In this document: piece by piece, positions 1-6,743 of the stretch
How the letters are laid out: each line of letters starts with the position of its first letter
Position numbering within the stretch: position 1 is the first letter of the stretch
Assembly: GCA_039936115.1 (NCBI GenBank)
Contig: JBDTIZ010000106.1
Location: 1 to 9,370 of the forward strand
Length of the DNA: 9,370 bases
Direction of reading: 5' to 3'
Source: DATIJJ01 sp039936115
GTDB taxonomy: Bacteria > Pseudomonadota > Gammaproteobacteria > DSM-16500
Translations under genes and position numbers: made by a program
The notes under the pieces: generated by a model
What the model was told of the DNA's origin: nothing
The model's database searches: none
What the model saw: the letters and a program-made list of their open reading frames with translations, nothing else

Positions 1-40
1 ACCGCGGCTTGTCCGCGGTATCCAGTCAACTTGGCCGTAA
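1..40. repeat. Terminal arm of MITE-like element A, cut by window edge
   Basis: The reverse complement of this stretch matches the left arm of the complete element at 5616-5905 at 39 of 40 positions. It begins with a hairpin: ACCGCGG (1-7), loop CTTGT (8-12), CCGCGGT (13-19). The rest of this copy, if complete, lies left of the window. Positions 41-130, before the first gene, show no clear promoter to me; the operon's promoter may lie there or inside the repeat. Confidence 0.8.
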
Positions 41-130
41 TGGATTATAAAAGCAACACTATGTCCGCAATGACGGCAAGTCTTATTAAAAGCGAAATAT
101 ACAGGCAAAGCAGATAAATTTAGGAAAAAA

Positions 131-1294
131 ATGAAACGTATCATCAAAGTCATCATCATTGTTATTTTAGTACTAGGTCTTTACACCTGTGTGCATCATC
201 ACAAACAAAAAACAACGCTCGCACAAAAAACGCTTGAGACTGTTGAATCTAAACCGTTGGTTGCAACGTTATACTACTCAGGCATCGTTCAGCCACGAAA
301 AACAATTGTAGTGACAAGTCCAGCGGACGGTGTGATTGATGATATGTCGTTTCATTATGGCGATGCGGTGAAAACAGGGCAGATGTTATTTTCTATTTCC
401 TCAGAAAAGTTTCAAACAGATTATAAAACGGCATTGATGCAGTATATCAAAGCAAAAACTGATTTTATGAATAGTCAAAGCTTAATGAAAGAAAGTGAAT
501 TTCTCCATAAAAACCAGTTAATTTCAGATGATGATTTTAAAGCTAAACAAACTGGGTTTTATAACGCGCAGTTAGGGTTGATTCAAGCCAAAGATGCGCT
601 AAGCCATTTGTTAAAACAATTAGATGTGCACGGTATGGATCCATATGATTTAAAAATCGAAGATATTGATAAAATCACCAAGATGTTACACGCTCAAGAA
701 AACACGCAATTGTTGCATTTGCTCTCGCCTGATGAGGGAGTGGTGTTATTACCCAACAAAGGCGATGGTAGCGATGGCGAAGTGAAAAAAATTGTTAAAG
801 GCGATCAAATCAAACAAGGCGACGTGCTAGCGGTGATTGGCAACGTGAATGGTTTAACAATTAAAATTAACGTCAGTGAATTTAATATTAATCAATTAAA
901 GCTCGGGCAAAAAGTACAAGTCACCGGCGCAGCTTTCCCAGATTTTGTCTTGCAAGGCGAAATAGCGGCGCTCGATCGACAAGGACAGGCAAGCCAGGGC
1001 GGCGTGCCTGCTTTTCCAGTCGAGATTGTCGTAACGAGTTTGACGCCTGATGAGCAAGCGCAAATTCATATTGGTATGAGTGCGAAAGTTGCAATTCAAA
1101 CAGGCGGGCTTGATGAAATTACAGTGCCGATTCAAGCCGTTTTTCAAAAAAATGGCGAATCATTTGTGAAAGTTCAAAATGATAAAGATGGAAAAATACA
1201 TGATATAGCAGTTAAAACAGGCCAAACAACAATAGATTCAGTTGTGATTGTTTCAAATTTATCTGCGGGTGAAAAAATTGTCGTCCCTCATTAA
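131..1294 (+). CDS. MacA/HlyD-type periplasmic adaptor (membrane-fusion protein) of an ABC efflux system
   Basis: This 387-residue protein should link an inner-membrane ABC transporter to an outer-membrane TolC-like channel. Residues 4-20 are a hydrophobic signal anchor; the cysteine at 20 lacks a good lipobox (LYTC), so I favour a membrane anchor over a lipoprotein. Residues about 60-90 (SPADGVIDDM, then GDAVKTGQ) and 198-240 are the two halves of a biotinyl-lipoyl-like domain. They flank a predicted helical hairpin at about 91-190. Residues 245-325 fit the beta-barrel and the remainder the membrane-proximal domain. The start is supported by AGGA at 122-125, five bases upstream. The gene overlaps the ATPase gene by about 26 nt, indicating an operon. 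Substrate cannot be read from the sequence; MacAB relatives export macrolides, peptides or other amphiphiles. Fold is confident, the exact name MacA is not. Confidence 0.88.
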   Translation: MKRIIKVIIIVILVLGLYTCVHHHKQKTTLAQKTLETVESKPLVATLYYSGIVQPRKTIVVTSPADGVIDDMSFHYGDAVKTGQMLFSISSEKFQTDYKTALMQYIKAKTDFMNSQSLMKESEFLHKNQLISDDDFKAKQTGFYNAQLGLIQAKDALSHLLKQLDVHGMDPYDLKIEDIDKITKMLHAQENTQLLHLLSPDEGVVLLPNKGDGSDGEVKKIVKGDQIKQGDVLAVIGNVNGLTIKINVSEFNINQLKLGQKVQVTGAAFPDFVLQGEIAALDRQGQASQGGVPAFPVEIVVTSLTPDEQAQIHIGMSAKVAIQTGGLDEITVPIQAVFQKNGESFVKVQNDKDGKIHDIAVKTGQTTIDSVVIVSNLSAGEKIVVPH

Positions 1295-1976
1295 ATTAAA
1301 CAAAGTAAGCAAAGTGTATCGTGCAGGTACTAACGATTATCACGCATTAAAAAATATTGATCTTGATATTTTACGCGGCGAAATGATTGCGATTGTCGGC
1401 TCTTCAGGCTCAGGAAAATCGACGTTGATGAATATCATGGGATTTTTAGATCAATGTACGAGCGGCAGTTATTATTTTTCTAATCAAGATGTATCGCATC
1501 TGCAAAATACAGAATTAGCAGCGATACGCAATTTAAAAATCGGTTTTGTTTTTCAGTCATTTTATTTATTGCCAAGACTCAATGCATTACAAAATGTTGT
1601 ATTGCCGTTATTTTATCGCGGTGAAGAAAAAAATAGTGCGAATGAAAAAGCGCGGGCGATGTTAAAAAAAGTCGGCATGCAAGACTTTGCTTTGAACAAA
1701 CCCAATCAATTATCGGGCGGACAGCAACAGCGCGTTGCTATTGCGCGTGCTTTGGTGGGTGATCCTGAGTTAATTTTAGCAGATGAACCTACGGGATCGT
1801 TAGATTCGAAAACAGGGCGCGAAGTTATGGAGTTATTTTTGCGTTTGAATGCAGATGAAAAACGGACTATTGCGATTGTAACGCATGATAAGGAAGTTAG
1901 TCGGCTATGTCGGCGAGTGGTGGTGATTAAAGATGGGTGTGTTGTGTCTCCGACCGTGTGTCACCTCGCACTTTAA
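1269..1976 (+). CDS. ABC transporter ATPase, MacB/LolD family
   Basis: This ATPase powers the adjacent permease. Numbering from the GTG at 1269 (235 aa): Walker A GSSGSGKST at 44-52, Q-loop Q96, signature LSGGQ at 148-152, Walker B ending in catalytic glutamate E173 (LILADEPTGSLD), and H-loop histidine H206 (IVTHD). The motif set and length are typical of the MacB/LolD/FtsE group, here separate from the permease instead of fused as in E. coli MacB. The start is uncertain. GTG 1269 and TTG 1278 are both in frame with family-like N-termini (KLNKVSKVYRAG), and GGTGA at 1268-1272 would suit TTG 1278; a longer TTG start at 1248 is less likely. The reading frame overlaps the adaptor gene, so translation is probably coupled. 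The last nine or so residues (SPTVCHLAL) are encoded by a repeat half-copy and are unlikely to be ancestral. Confidence 0.92.
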   Translation: MKKLSSLIKLNKVSKVYRAGTNDYHALKNIDLDILRGEMIAIVGSSGSGKSTLMNIMGFLDQCTSGSYYFSNQDVSHLQNTELAAIRNLKIGFVFQSFYLLPRLNALQNVVLPLFYRGEEKNSANEKARAMLKKVGMQDFALNKPNQLSGGQQQRVAIARALVGDPELILADEPTGSLDSKTGREVMELFLRLNADEKRTIAIVTHDKEVSRLCRRVVVIKDGCVVSPTVCHLAL

Positions 1977-2010
1977 TCAAATGTCACCCCGCACTTGTTG
2001 CGGGGTGACA
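1959..2010. repeat. Palindromic repeat (CTTGT-loop hairpin) with a preceding half-copy
   Basis: A perfect 12-bp stem, TGTCACCCCGCA (1982-1993) with TGCGGGGTGACA (1999-2010), encloses the loop CTTGT (1994-1998). A half-copy, TGTCACCTCGCACTT at 1959-1973, matches 1982-1996 at 14 of 15 bases and contains the last codons of the ATPase gene, whose stop is at 1974-1976. A related copy with the same core occurs at 9298-9324. There is no downstream T-run, so it is not a classic intrinsic terminator. It lies inside the 73-bp gap of the transporter operon and could affect readthrough or mRNA stability. Confidence 0.85.
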
Positions 2011-2049
2011 GGGTCTGATAATGCAATTTATGAAAAAACAGAGAGCTTA

Positions 2050-3243
2050 ATGAACTGGTCAGCACAATTACACGAAGGATTCTTAAATTTATATTCATCC
2101 AAATTACGTTCGTTGCTAGCGTTGTTGGGAATATTAGTCGGTACTGCATCCGTAGTCGCCATGGTCTCAGGCGGTGAGCTTGCAACGAACGAAGCTTTGA
2201 AGCAATTCAAAATTCTAGGCACAGATTTGTTAGCAGTCAGTGTGAGTGACGCTGCTGAAAAAGGTAATTATGAGCAGCACGCAAGTCTGACTGTGCAACA
2301 AGCCAATGATATATTAACTGCAGATAATAACGTATTAGGCGTGGCACCTTATACTCAGATATATAATGCTATGCAGTTTAATGGCCATGAATTAAATGCT
2401 GCTGTGCTCGGCGTAACAGAAAGTTTTGCGAATATTGTCCATGTGCAAATGGCAAGTGGAAGATTTATTTCTGATCTTGATCATTATGCATTGTATTGTG
2501 TGATTGGAAGTGGCCTCTATCAACAAATCAAAAGCTTCACGTTAAGCGATCCTATCGGTCAACAAATCCAAGTCGGTCAAACTATTTTAACTATCATCGG
2601 CGTTGCTAAACCTTGGCCGGAAAATAGTTTCGTTTATGCAAATATCGATTTATCCATCATGATACCTATCTCGACATCAACAGTTTTAAGCAAATATACA
2701 ACGATAAGTAATATCGTGATGCGTCTTGCTCAAACATCAAATAGCGATGCGGTTCAGAGTCAGGTGCAAAATTATTTAGACAAAACCTTGCCCGGGAAAA
2801 AGTTTTATTTTCGCAGTGCGAAAGAATTGATTGCTCGGATGGGAAAACAAAGCGACATTTTAACGATATTTCTTGGATTGATCGGTGGCGTGTCGTTATT
2901 GGTAGGTGGAATTGGGGTGATGAATATTATGCTGGTCTCCGTGGTTGAGCGACGGCGTGAAATTGGAATTCGACTCGCGGTGGGTGCGAACAGCAAAGAT
3001 ATTCGTTCATTGTTTTTATTTGAAGCGATCATGTTGGGGTTTACGGGCGGCGTGTTAGGCGTGTTAGTTGGAATTGGAATTTCTTTTATTATTGCGTTGG
3101 TTTCGTCTTGGCAATTTACGTTGTTTTTATTGCCACCGTTAATTGGATTTACAGTGTCGGTTGCGACGGGGGTATTCTTCGGGTTTTATCCTGCGCATAA
3201 AGCATCGTTGTTGAATCCGATTGAGGCGTTGCGGGCAGAGTGA
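2050..3243 (+). CDS. ABC transporter permease, MacB/FtsX family
   Basis: This 397-residue inner-membrane protein has the MacB plan. TM1 is at about 20-40 (SLLALLGILVGTASVVAMVSGG). A large periplasmic domain follows at about 41-265. Three further membrane segments lie at about 270-298, 325-350 and 360-380. The cytoplasmic loop VERRREIGIRLAVGA (299-313) is the conserved FtsX-domain region that contacts the ATPase. The C-terminus (PAHKASLLNPIEALRAE) is also family-typical. An in-frame ATG at 1933 would add 39 residues, but they lie inside the ATPase gene and the repeat; I chose ATG 2050 because it gives the canonical N-terminus and has AGAGAG at 2040-2045. It is the third gene of the operon and presumably works with the two preceding products. 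Exported substrate unknown. Confidence 0.92.
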   Translation: MNWSAQLHEGFLNLYSSKLRSLLALLGILVGTASVVAMVSGGELATNEALKQFKILGTDLLAVSVSDAAEKGNYEQHASLTVQQANDILTADNNVLGVAPYTQIYNAMQFNGHELNAAVLGVTESFANIVHVQMASGRFISDLDHYALYCVIGSGLYQQIKSFTLSDPIGQQIQVGQTILTIIGVAKPWPENSFVYANIDLSIMIPISTSTVLSKYTTISNIVMRLAQTSNSDAVQSQVQNYLDKTLPGKKFYFRSAKELIARMGKQSDILTIFLGLIGGVSLLVGGIGVMNIMLVSVVERRREIGIRLAVGANSKDIRSLFLFEAIMLGFTGGVLGVLVGIGISFIIALVSSWQFTLFLLPPLIGFTVSVATGVFFGFYPAHKASLLNPIEALRAE

Positions 3244-3249
3244 AAATGT

Positions 3250-3352
3250 TTTTGTAGGGGCGAACCTATGTGTTCGCCCCCTGCGGCCTTAATATGCGAA
3301 TTTTATCTTTTCGGTCAAGCGGACGAACACATAGGTTCGCTCCTACAAAAGC
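3250..3352. repeat. Element B copy 1: 103-bp inverted-repeat (MITE-like) element
   Basis: Arms at 3250-3279 and 3321-3350 are complementary at 28 of 30 positions and carry the core GCGAACCTATGTGTTCG. The 41-bp centre includes TTATCTTTTCGGTC at 3303-3316, which recurs exactly in copy 2 at 7633-7646. It fills the gap between two convergent genes and could fold into a long hairpin in either transcript. It lacks a T-tract on the exit side, so a terminator role is only possible. No coding capacity. Confidence 0.85.
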
Positions 3353-3361
3353 GGCTAATGT

Positions 3362-4873
3362 CTAAAATCCCTGCTCAAACCGAACAAACCGTTTCTCCAG
3401 CTCCCATTGCATCTTAGCCTTCTCATTAGAAGTCAAAAACGCACGACAAGAAGCGGATACTGTATCTGATCCTAATGAATCCGTGACACAAGGTAGCACA
3501 GTTTTTCGATACTCATGATCTTGCCATAAATTTTCACCCCGTAAAAATGCATAAGAAATACTATTACGCGCCAACATTTTTAAAGTTAAATAATCGAAAT
3601 TAAATTCACGAGCCGCTTTTAAATATTGCACAACAAGATTTTCTCGGCTTACACCTTCATCATCTGTCGATAATGCAACAGGAACACCATGACTCAAATA
3701 AATCGGTAAGGGGTGTGATTTACCAAAAATATTTAATATGTCTTGATTGCTGCTGAGATTGATCTCAACCAAAATATGATTATCTGCCATGGTTTTCAAA
3801 AGAGACTCAACATTGTCTTCATGTATAAGATCAACACCGTGACCAATGCGATTTGCATGAGCAGTTTCCACCGCATCATGAATATGAAATGTTAAACCTT
3901 CTGCAGGAACTAGCGCATCATTCAGCTCGCCTGCGTGTAAACTGACATGCACATCAGGATACAACTGATGCAGATAACCGAGCATTTGCATTTGTAATTT
4001 GTAATCACGCATTGAAATTGTGCCATCTTCTGGCTGTACCATGTTGATACCAACAACACGCGGATCTTTGTGCGCTAATTCAAATCCTAATAACATCTGT
4101 GCAAAAACATTTTCTGGTGGCTGCTCACGGAGAACTTGATATAAATAACGAATAGTGACATCGCAACCCGTGTTGGCAGAATTGATTTTGCAATTGAGTA
4201 TCGATTCTTTTTTAGCGTCATCAGCATCCAAGTTTTTACTGGAATCAATAATGATTTTGTTAAAGTCTTCGGATGCTAATAATTTTTCTCGCATGCGATT
4301 AAAGTTAGAGTCAGCATCCCAGCCCAACTGTTTCCCTAGTCGACCTGATGCATTGCCATCAATTGTGACCATTAATTCGAGATACAATTCATTTTCAGTG
4401 GAAGCGCGTTTCATTATTTCTGCTAAAATGTCGCCGCGATGTGCACTAGTGATGGCGCCAATTTTTCCGAAGGTTGCAAAAAAATGATCGTGCCCCGATT
4501 CTTTTCCAGCAACAAAATGACGCATGGTCCAAGCGTCAATCAGTGAATTATAAAAATTAGAATCATTGATTGCCGTATTTAATAAGTTATCAGCCGCGCA
4601 GTTTGGATTTTGTGAAACAACAAATGTATTTCGATCCACGCATAAATGATCTTGATAGGCATAACGCAAAGCATTTTTTGCAAATGTTGCGCCACTTTCA
4701 TGATTATGTAAATCACCGCCTTTTGGCATGGCGGTTAAAAAAGCCTCTAATCCCGCAGCGTTATTATGAATGGATGCAAAAAAACGTTCAGTATGATTTT
4801 CTTGGATGGTTTGAGCAAAACCTGTTGCGTTGAGTAACCATGCAGTCATAAAAAAGATAATACTGTTTTTCAC
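3362..4873 (-). CDS. Exported adenosine deaminase-like metal-dependent hydrolase
   Basis: The protein (503 aa) belongs to the adenosine/AMP deaminase amidohydrolase superfamily, which hydrolyses adenosine-type amines to inosine and ammonia. Visible active-site elements, numbered from the GTG start, are DLHNH (metal ligands H56 and H58), HAGE (H313, catalytic E316), RIGHG (H345) and STDDE (metal ligand D404, D405). Residues 1-21 (VKNSIIFFMTAWLLNATGFAQ) form a signal peptide, so it should act in the periplasm or outside the cell. That and its length, over 150 residues more than cytosolic Add, recall secreted ADGF-type deaminases. Six cysteines fall in three close pairs (78/92, 228/237, 462/476), consistent with disulfides. 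I chose GTG 4873 because GAGGTG sits four bases upstream; an in-frame ATG at 4885 has no comparable site and would add MRCH. The gene stands alone, divergent from folA. Fold is certain, substrate is inferred. Confidence 0.88.
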   Translation of the reverse strand: MKNSIIFFMTAWLLNATGFAQTIQENHTERFFASIHNNAAGLEAFLTAMPKGGDLHNHESGATFAKNALRYAYQDHLCVDRNTFVVSQNPNCAADNLLNTAINDSNFYNSLIDAWTMRHFVAGKESGHDHFFATFGKIGAITSAHRGDILAEIMKRASTENELYLELMVTIDGNASGRLGKQLGWDADSNFNRMREKLLASEDFNKIIIDSSKNLDADDAKKESILNCKINSANTGCDVTIRYLYQVLREQPPENVFAQMLLGFELAHKDPRVVGINMVQPEDGTISMRDYKLQMQMLGYLHQLYPDVHVSLHAGELNDALVPAEGLTFHIHDAVETAHANRIGHGVDLIHEDNVESLLKTMADNHILVEINLSSNQDILNIFGKSHPLPIYLSHGVPVALSTDDEGVSRENLVVQYLKAAREFNFDYLTLKMLARNSISYAFLRGENLWQDHEYRKTVLPCVTDSLGSDTVSASCRAFLTSNEKAKMQWELEKRFVRFEQGF

Positions 4874-4877
4874 GTGA

Positions 4878-4883
4878 CACCTC
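4878..4883 (-). promoter_or_regulatory. Ribosome binding site deciding the deaminase start
   Basis: On the minus strand this reads GAGGTG, followed by TCAC and then GTG at 4873-4871. It overlaps the alternative ATG (4885-4883), which itself lacks a Shine-Dalgarno match in the preceding 20 bases. It therefore favours the GTG start and the cleaner signal peptide beginning with K at position 2. Confidence 0.55.
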
Positions 4884-4908
4884 ATTTTGCTATTTCAAGA
4901 AGTGCGCC

Positions 4909-4914
4909 AGTATA
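4909..4914 (-). promoter_or_regulatory. Possible -10 box for the deaminase gene
   Basis: The minus strand reads TATACT here, five of six against TATAAT, which would start transcription about 30 bases before the GTG start. I cannot find a convincing -35 box at the right spacing; the upstream sequence is a T-run. Treat as a weak prediction. Confidence 0.25.
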
Positions 4915-5010
4915 GAGCAAAATGTACAATAAAAAAACTTTAAAAATAGCTACAAAACGGCTTATCAATAGATATGCTTGATTTTTCAAAAAGTTAATAT
5001 GGCCTGTACT

Positions 5011-5039
5011 TTGAGCTCATTTAAGAAAAATGTTAATAT
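5011..5039 (+). promoter_or_regulatory. Predicted sigma-70 type promoter for folA
   Basis: TTGAGC at 5011-5016 (four of six against TTGACA) is separated by 17 bases from TAATAT at 5034-5039 (four of six against TATAAT), in a very AT-rich divergent intergenic region. It would give a leader of about 46 bases before the folA start. No operator or riboswitch-like structure is evident to me in the leader. Confidence 0.35.
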
Positions 5040-5082
5040 ATTCTTTTTTAAGCATATTTATGACTGAACAGATGGAATGAGT

Positions 5083-5087
5083 GGAGG
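5083..5087 (+). promoter_or_regulatory. Ribosome binding site deciding the folA start
   Basis: GGAGG lies four bases before ATG 5092 and selects it over the in-frame ATG at 5077, which would add MSGGV. That prefix is not part of the dihydrofolate reductase fold, whose first strand begins MHISAIVAMS. Confidence 0.7.
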
Positions 5088-5091
5088 CGTC

Positions 5092-5577
5092 ATGCATATC
5101 TCGGCAATTGTAGCGATGTCAACAAATCGCGTAATTGGTAAAGATAATCAACTGTTGTGGCATTTGCCGGCCGATTTGCAGCATTTTAAAAGTGTGACAA
5201 TGGGCAAGCCGATTTTAATGGGGCGCAAAACATTCCAATCGATTGGTCGCGCATTACCTGGGCGTTGTAATGTTGTGATTACGCGCGATCCTGATTTTCA
5301 AGCATGTGGTTGTGTAGTTGCAAACTCAATTGAAACTGCGTTGGCTGCTGTTGAATATAGTAATGAAGTTTTTATTATCGGCGGGGCTTTATTGTATGAA
5401 CAAATGCTGCCGTTAACGCAACGAATTTATATGACGATTGTTGATCATGAGTTTACAGGGGATGCTTATTTTCCTATGCTGGATATGCAGGAATGGAGTG
5501 AGATTGATCGTGTTCAGCATTTGCCGGATGAAAAAAATTCTTATGGGTTTAGTTTTGTTACGTTGGAAAGAAGATAA
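5092..5577 (+). CDS. folA: Dihydrofolate reductase
   Basis: This 161-residue enzyme reduces dihydrofolate to tetrahydrofolate with NADPH in the cytoplasm, feeding one-carbon metabolism; it is the trimethoprim target. It aligns by eye along its length with E. coli FolA. Shared elements are MHISAIVAMSTNRVIG at the N-terminus, WHLPADL with the catalytic acid at D28, the cofactor region GRKTFQSIGRALPGR, the motif IIGGALLYEQ, and a C-terminus ending FVTLERR. The length is standard for the chromosomal bacterial enzyme. It is monocistronic here, divergent from the deaminase gene and convergent with apaH, with element A immediately downstream. Convergence with apaH is also seen in E. coli, so this is the ancestral chromosomal gene and not an acquired resistance copy. 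Confidence 0.97.
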   Translation: MHISAIVAMSTNRVIGKDNQLLWHLPADLQHFKSVTMGKPILMGRKTFQSIGRALPGRCNVVITRDPDFQACGCVVANSIETALAAVEYSNEVFIIGGALLYEQMLPLTQRIYMTIVDHEFTGDAYFPMLDMQEWSEIDRVQHLPDEKNSYGFSFVTLERR

Positions 5578-5615
5578 TAAATGACAACTCTGTTTTGGGT
5601 TTTGCTAAATCAATC

Positions 5616-5905
5616 TATTAAGGCCAAGTTGACTGGATACCGCGGACAAGCCGCGGTACGACGGCAGTGTGAATGATTGCCTTTATCGCATCGCTGCAGA
5701 CAAGCTGCATACGACGGCAGTGAAATGAATGATTGCCTTTATCGCATCGCTGCAGACAAGCTGCATAAGCCGGTAGTGAAATGAATGATTGCCTCTACCG
5801 CATCGCTGCAGACAAACCGTATACGACGGCAGTGAAATGAACGATCTACCACGTCGCCGTCGTACCGCGGCTTGTCCGCGGTATCCAGTCAATTGGGCCT
5901 TAATA
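5616..5905. mobile_element. Element A: complete MITE-like element with 50-nt inverted ends
   Basis: The left end (5616-5665) and right end (5856-5905) are reverse complements at 48 of 50 positions, both beginning TATTAAGGCC when read inward. If the outermost TA on each side (5616-5617 and 5904-5905) is a target duplication, the element proper is 5618-5903, as for IS630/Tc1-mariner-mobilised MITEs. Each arm contains an 8-bp hairpin with loop ACAAG or CTTGT (5638-5658 and 5863-5883). The interior has three 56-bp tandem units. It has no transposase gene and I see no convincing open frame. It accounts for nearly all of the 341-bp gap between folA and apaH. Confidence 0.8.
5670..5837. repeat. Three 56-bp tandem units inside element A
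   Basis: Units at 5670-5725, 5726-5781 and 5782-5837 are exactly 56 bp each, begin TGAATGATTGCC and end AGTGAAA; a degenerate fourth start follows at 5838. Units 1 and 2 carry a small hairpin, TGCAG-ACAAG-CTGCA (5695-5709 and 5751-5765), with the same loop as the arm hairpins. In unit 3 the right half of the stem is lost. Each unit also keeps CGACGGCAGTG or a variant of it, also found just inside the left arm, so the units look like copies of the arm's inner part. Confidence 0.85.
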
Positions 5906-5918
5906 CATTTATGCAAAT

Positions 5919-6743
5919 TCAATGTGTTTTATTTTCCCTACACCCAACACTAAACCTCACCCCATCCTCCAACCGCATCGCTGTCAAACAATATCCCCAC
6001 ACACACCCCGTATCTAACGCAAAAGCATTCGGCGTCTGGGTCACGCCACCTAATGCCGCCCAATGCCCAAAAATAATTTTTAAATCAGCACTCGCTCGCG
6101 GCGTTATTTTAAACCAAGGAATAAGATCCGTTTTTTCCACGCTAATATTTTCTTTAGTTTTTAATTCTAAACTCCCATCTGGGTGACAAAAACGAGCGCG
6201 GGTGAAAAAATTGGTGATGCAGCGAAGACGATCCCAGCCATCTAATGATTCATGCCATTGATCAGGCATATTCCCATACATGTTTTTAAAAAAATCCAAA
6301 CGCTGTTCGCTTTGCAAAACAGTTTCGATTTCTTTGGAGAGCCGTTTTGCAGTTGCAAGATCCCAATGAGAAGAAAACCCTGCGTGTACCATGGTGTAAC
6401 CTAAGTCAGAATCATGATGCAGAAGCGGTTGTTGTAATAGCCAATGAATTAATTCATCGCGATCAGGCGCTGTCAAAATTTCTTTAAGTGTATCGTCATT
6501 CCAACCCGTGTGTGCTTGATGCGCCATTGCTAACAAATGCAGATCATGATTGCCTAATACGACGCGCTGTTTGTTACCAAGACTTTTGATGAAGCGCAAT
6601 GTGTCTAATGAGCGCGGCCCGCGATTGACTAAGTCACCCGTAAACCACAAGCTGTCTTGTTTTATATCAAAATGAATTTCTTGCAGTAAATTTTCAAGCG
6701 AATCAAAACAACCTTGGATATCACCGATTGCATAAGTTGACAT
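5919..6743 (-). CDS. apaH: Symmetrical bis(5'-nucleosyl)-tetraphosphatase (ApaH)
   Basis: ApaH cleaves diadenosine tetraphosphate symmetrically to two ADP and limits this stress-linked nucleotide; related enzymes can also remove NpnN caps from RNA. The protein (274 aa, the family's usual length) shows the calcineurin-type phosphoesterase metal motifs in order: GDIQGC (7-12), GDLVNRGP (36-43), GNHD (64-67), VHAG (119-122) and GHW (226-228). The ApaH-typical LDTGCVWG follows at 243-250. The start ATG at 6743 lies inside rsmA, overlapping its 3' end by 23 nt, with GGTGAG (minus strand, 6749-6754) as a ribosome site, so the two are very likely cotranscribed and translationally coupled. Unlike in E. 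coli, no apaG lies between them. The gene is cytoplasmic in function and intact. Confidence 0.96.
   Translation of the reverse strand: MSTYAIGDIQGCFDSLENLLQEIHFDIKQDSLWFTGDLVNRGPRSLDTLRFIKSLGNKQRVVLGNHDLHLLAMAHQAHTGWNDDTLKEILTAPDRDELIHWLLQQPLLHHDSDLGYTMVHAGFSSHWDLATAKRLSKEIETVLQSEQRLDFFKNMYGNMPDQWHESLDGWDRLRCITNFFTRARFCHPDGSLELKTKENISVEKTDLIPWFKITPRASADLKIIFGHWAALGGVTQTPNAFALDTGCVWGYCLTAMRLEDGVRFSVGCRENKTH

Noticed and set aside
75..103. Promoter for the efflux operon around TATACA at 98-103
   Set aside because: Only four of six match the -10 consensus and no -35 box occurs at 15-19 bp upstream.
1933..2049. N-terminal extension of the permease from ATG 1933
   Set aside because: The 39 extra residues come from the ATPase gene end and the repeat, and the canonical MacB N-terminus begins at ATG 2050.
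3250..3352. Element B copy 1 as a bidirectional intrinsic terminator
   Set aside because: The stem is long and well placed between convergent genes, but neither exit side carries a T-tract, so I list it only as a repeat.
4155..4487. Plus-strand frame of about 110 codons within the deaminase gene
   Set aside because: It is antisense to a gene with intact catalytic motifs and has no recognisable protein features; a shadow frame.
5670..5837. Regularly repeated units that might be a CRISPR array
   Set aside because: The 56-bp units abut each other with no unique spacers, lie inside a transposon-like element, and no cas gene is present.
5683..5922. Open frame of about 79 codons on the minus strand within element A
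   Set aside because: It is produced by reading through the tandem units, has low-complexity repeated peptide content, no ribosome site, and matches nothing I recognise.
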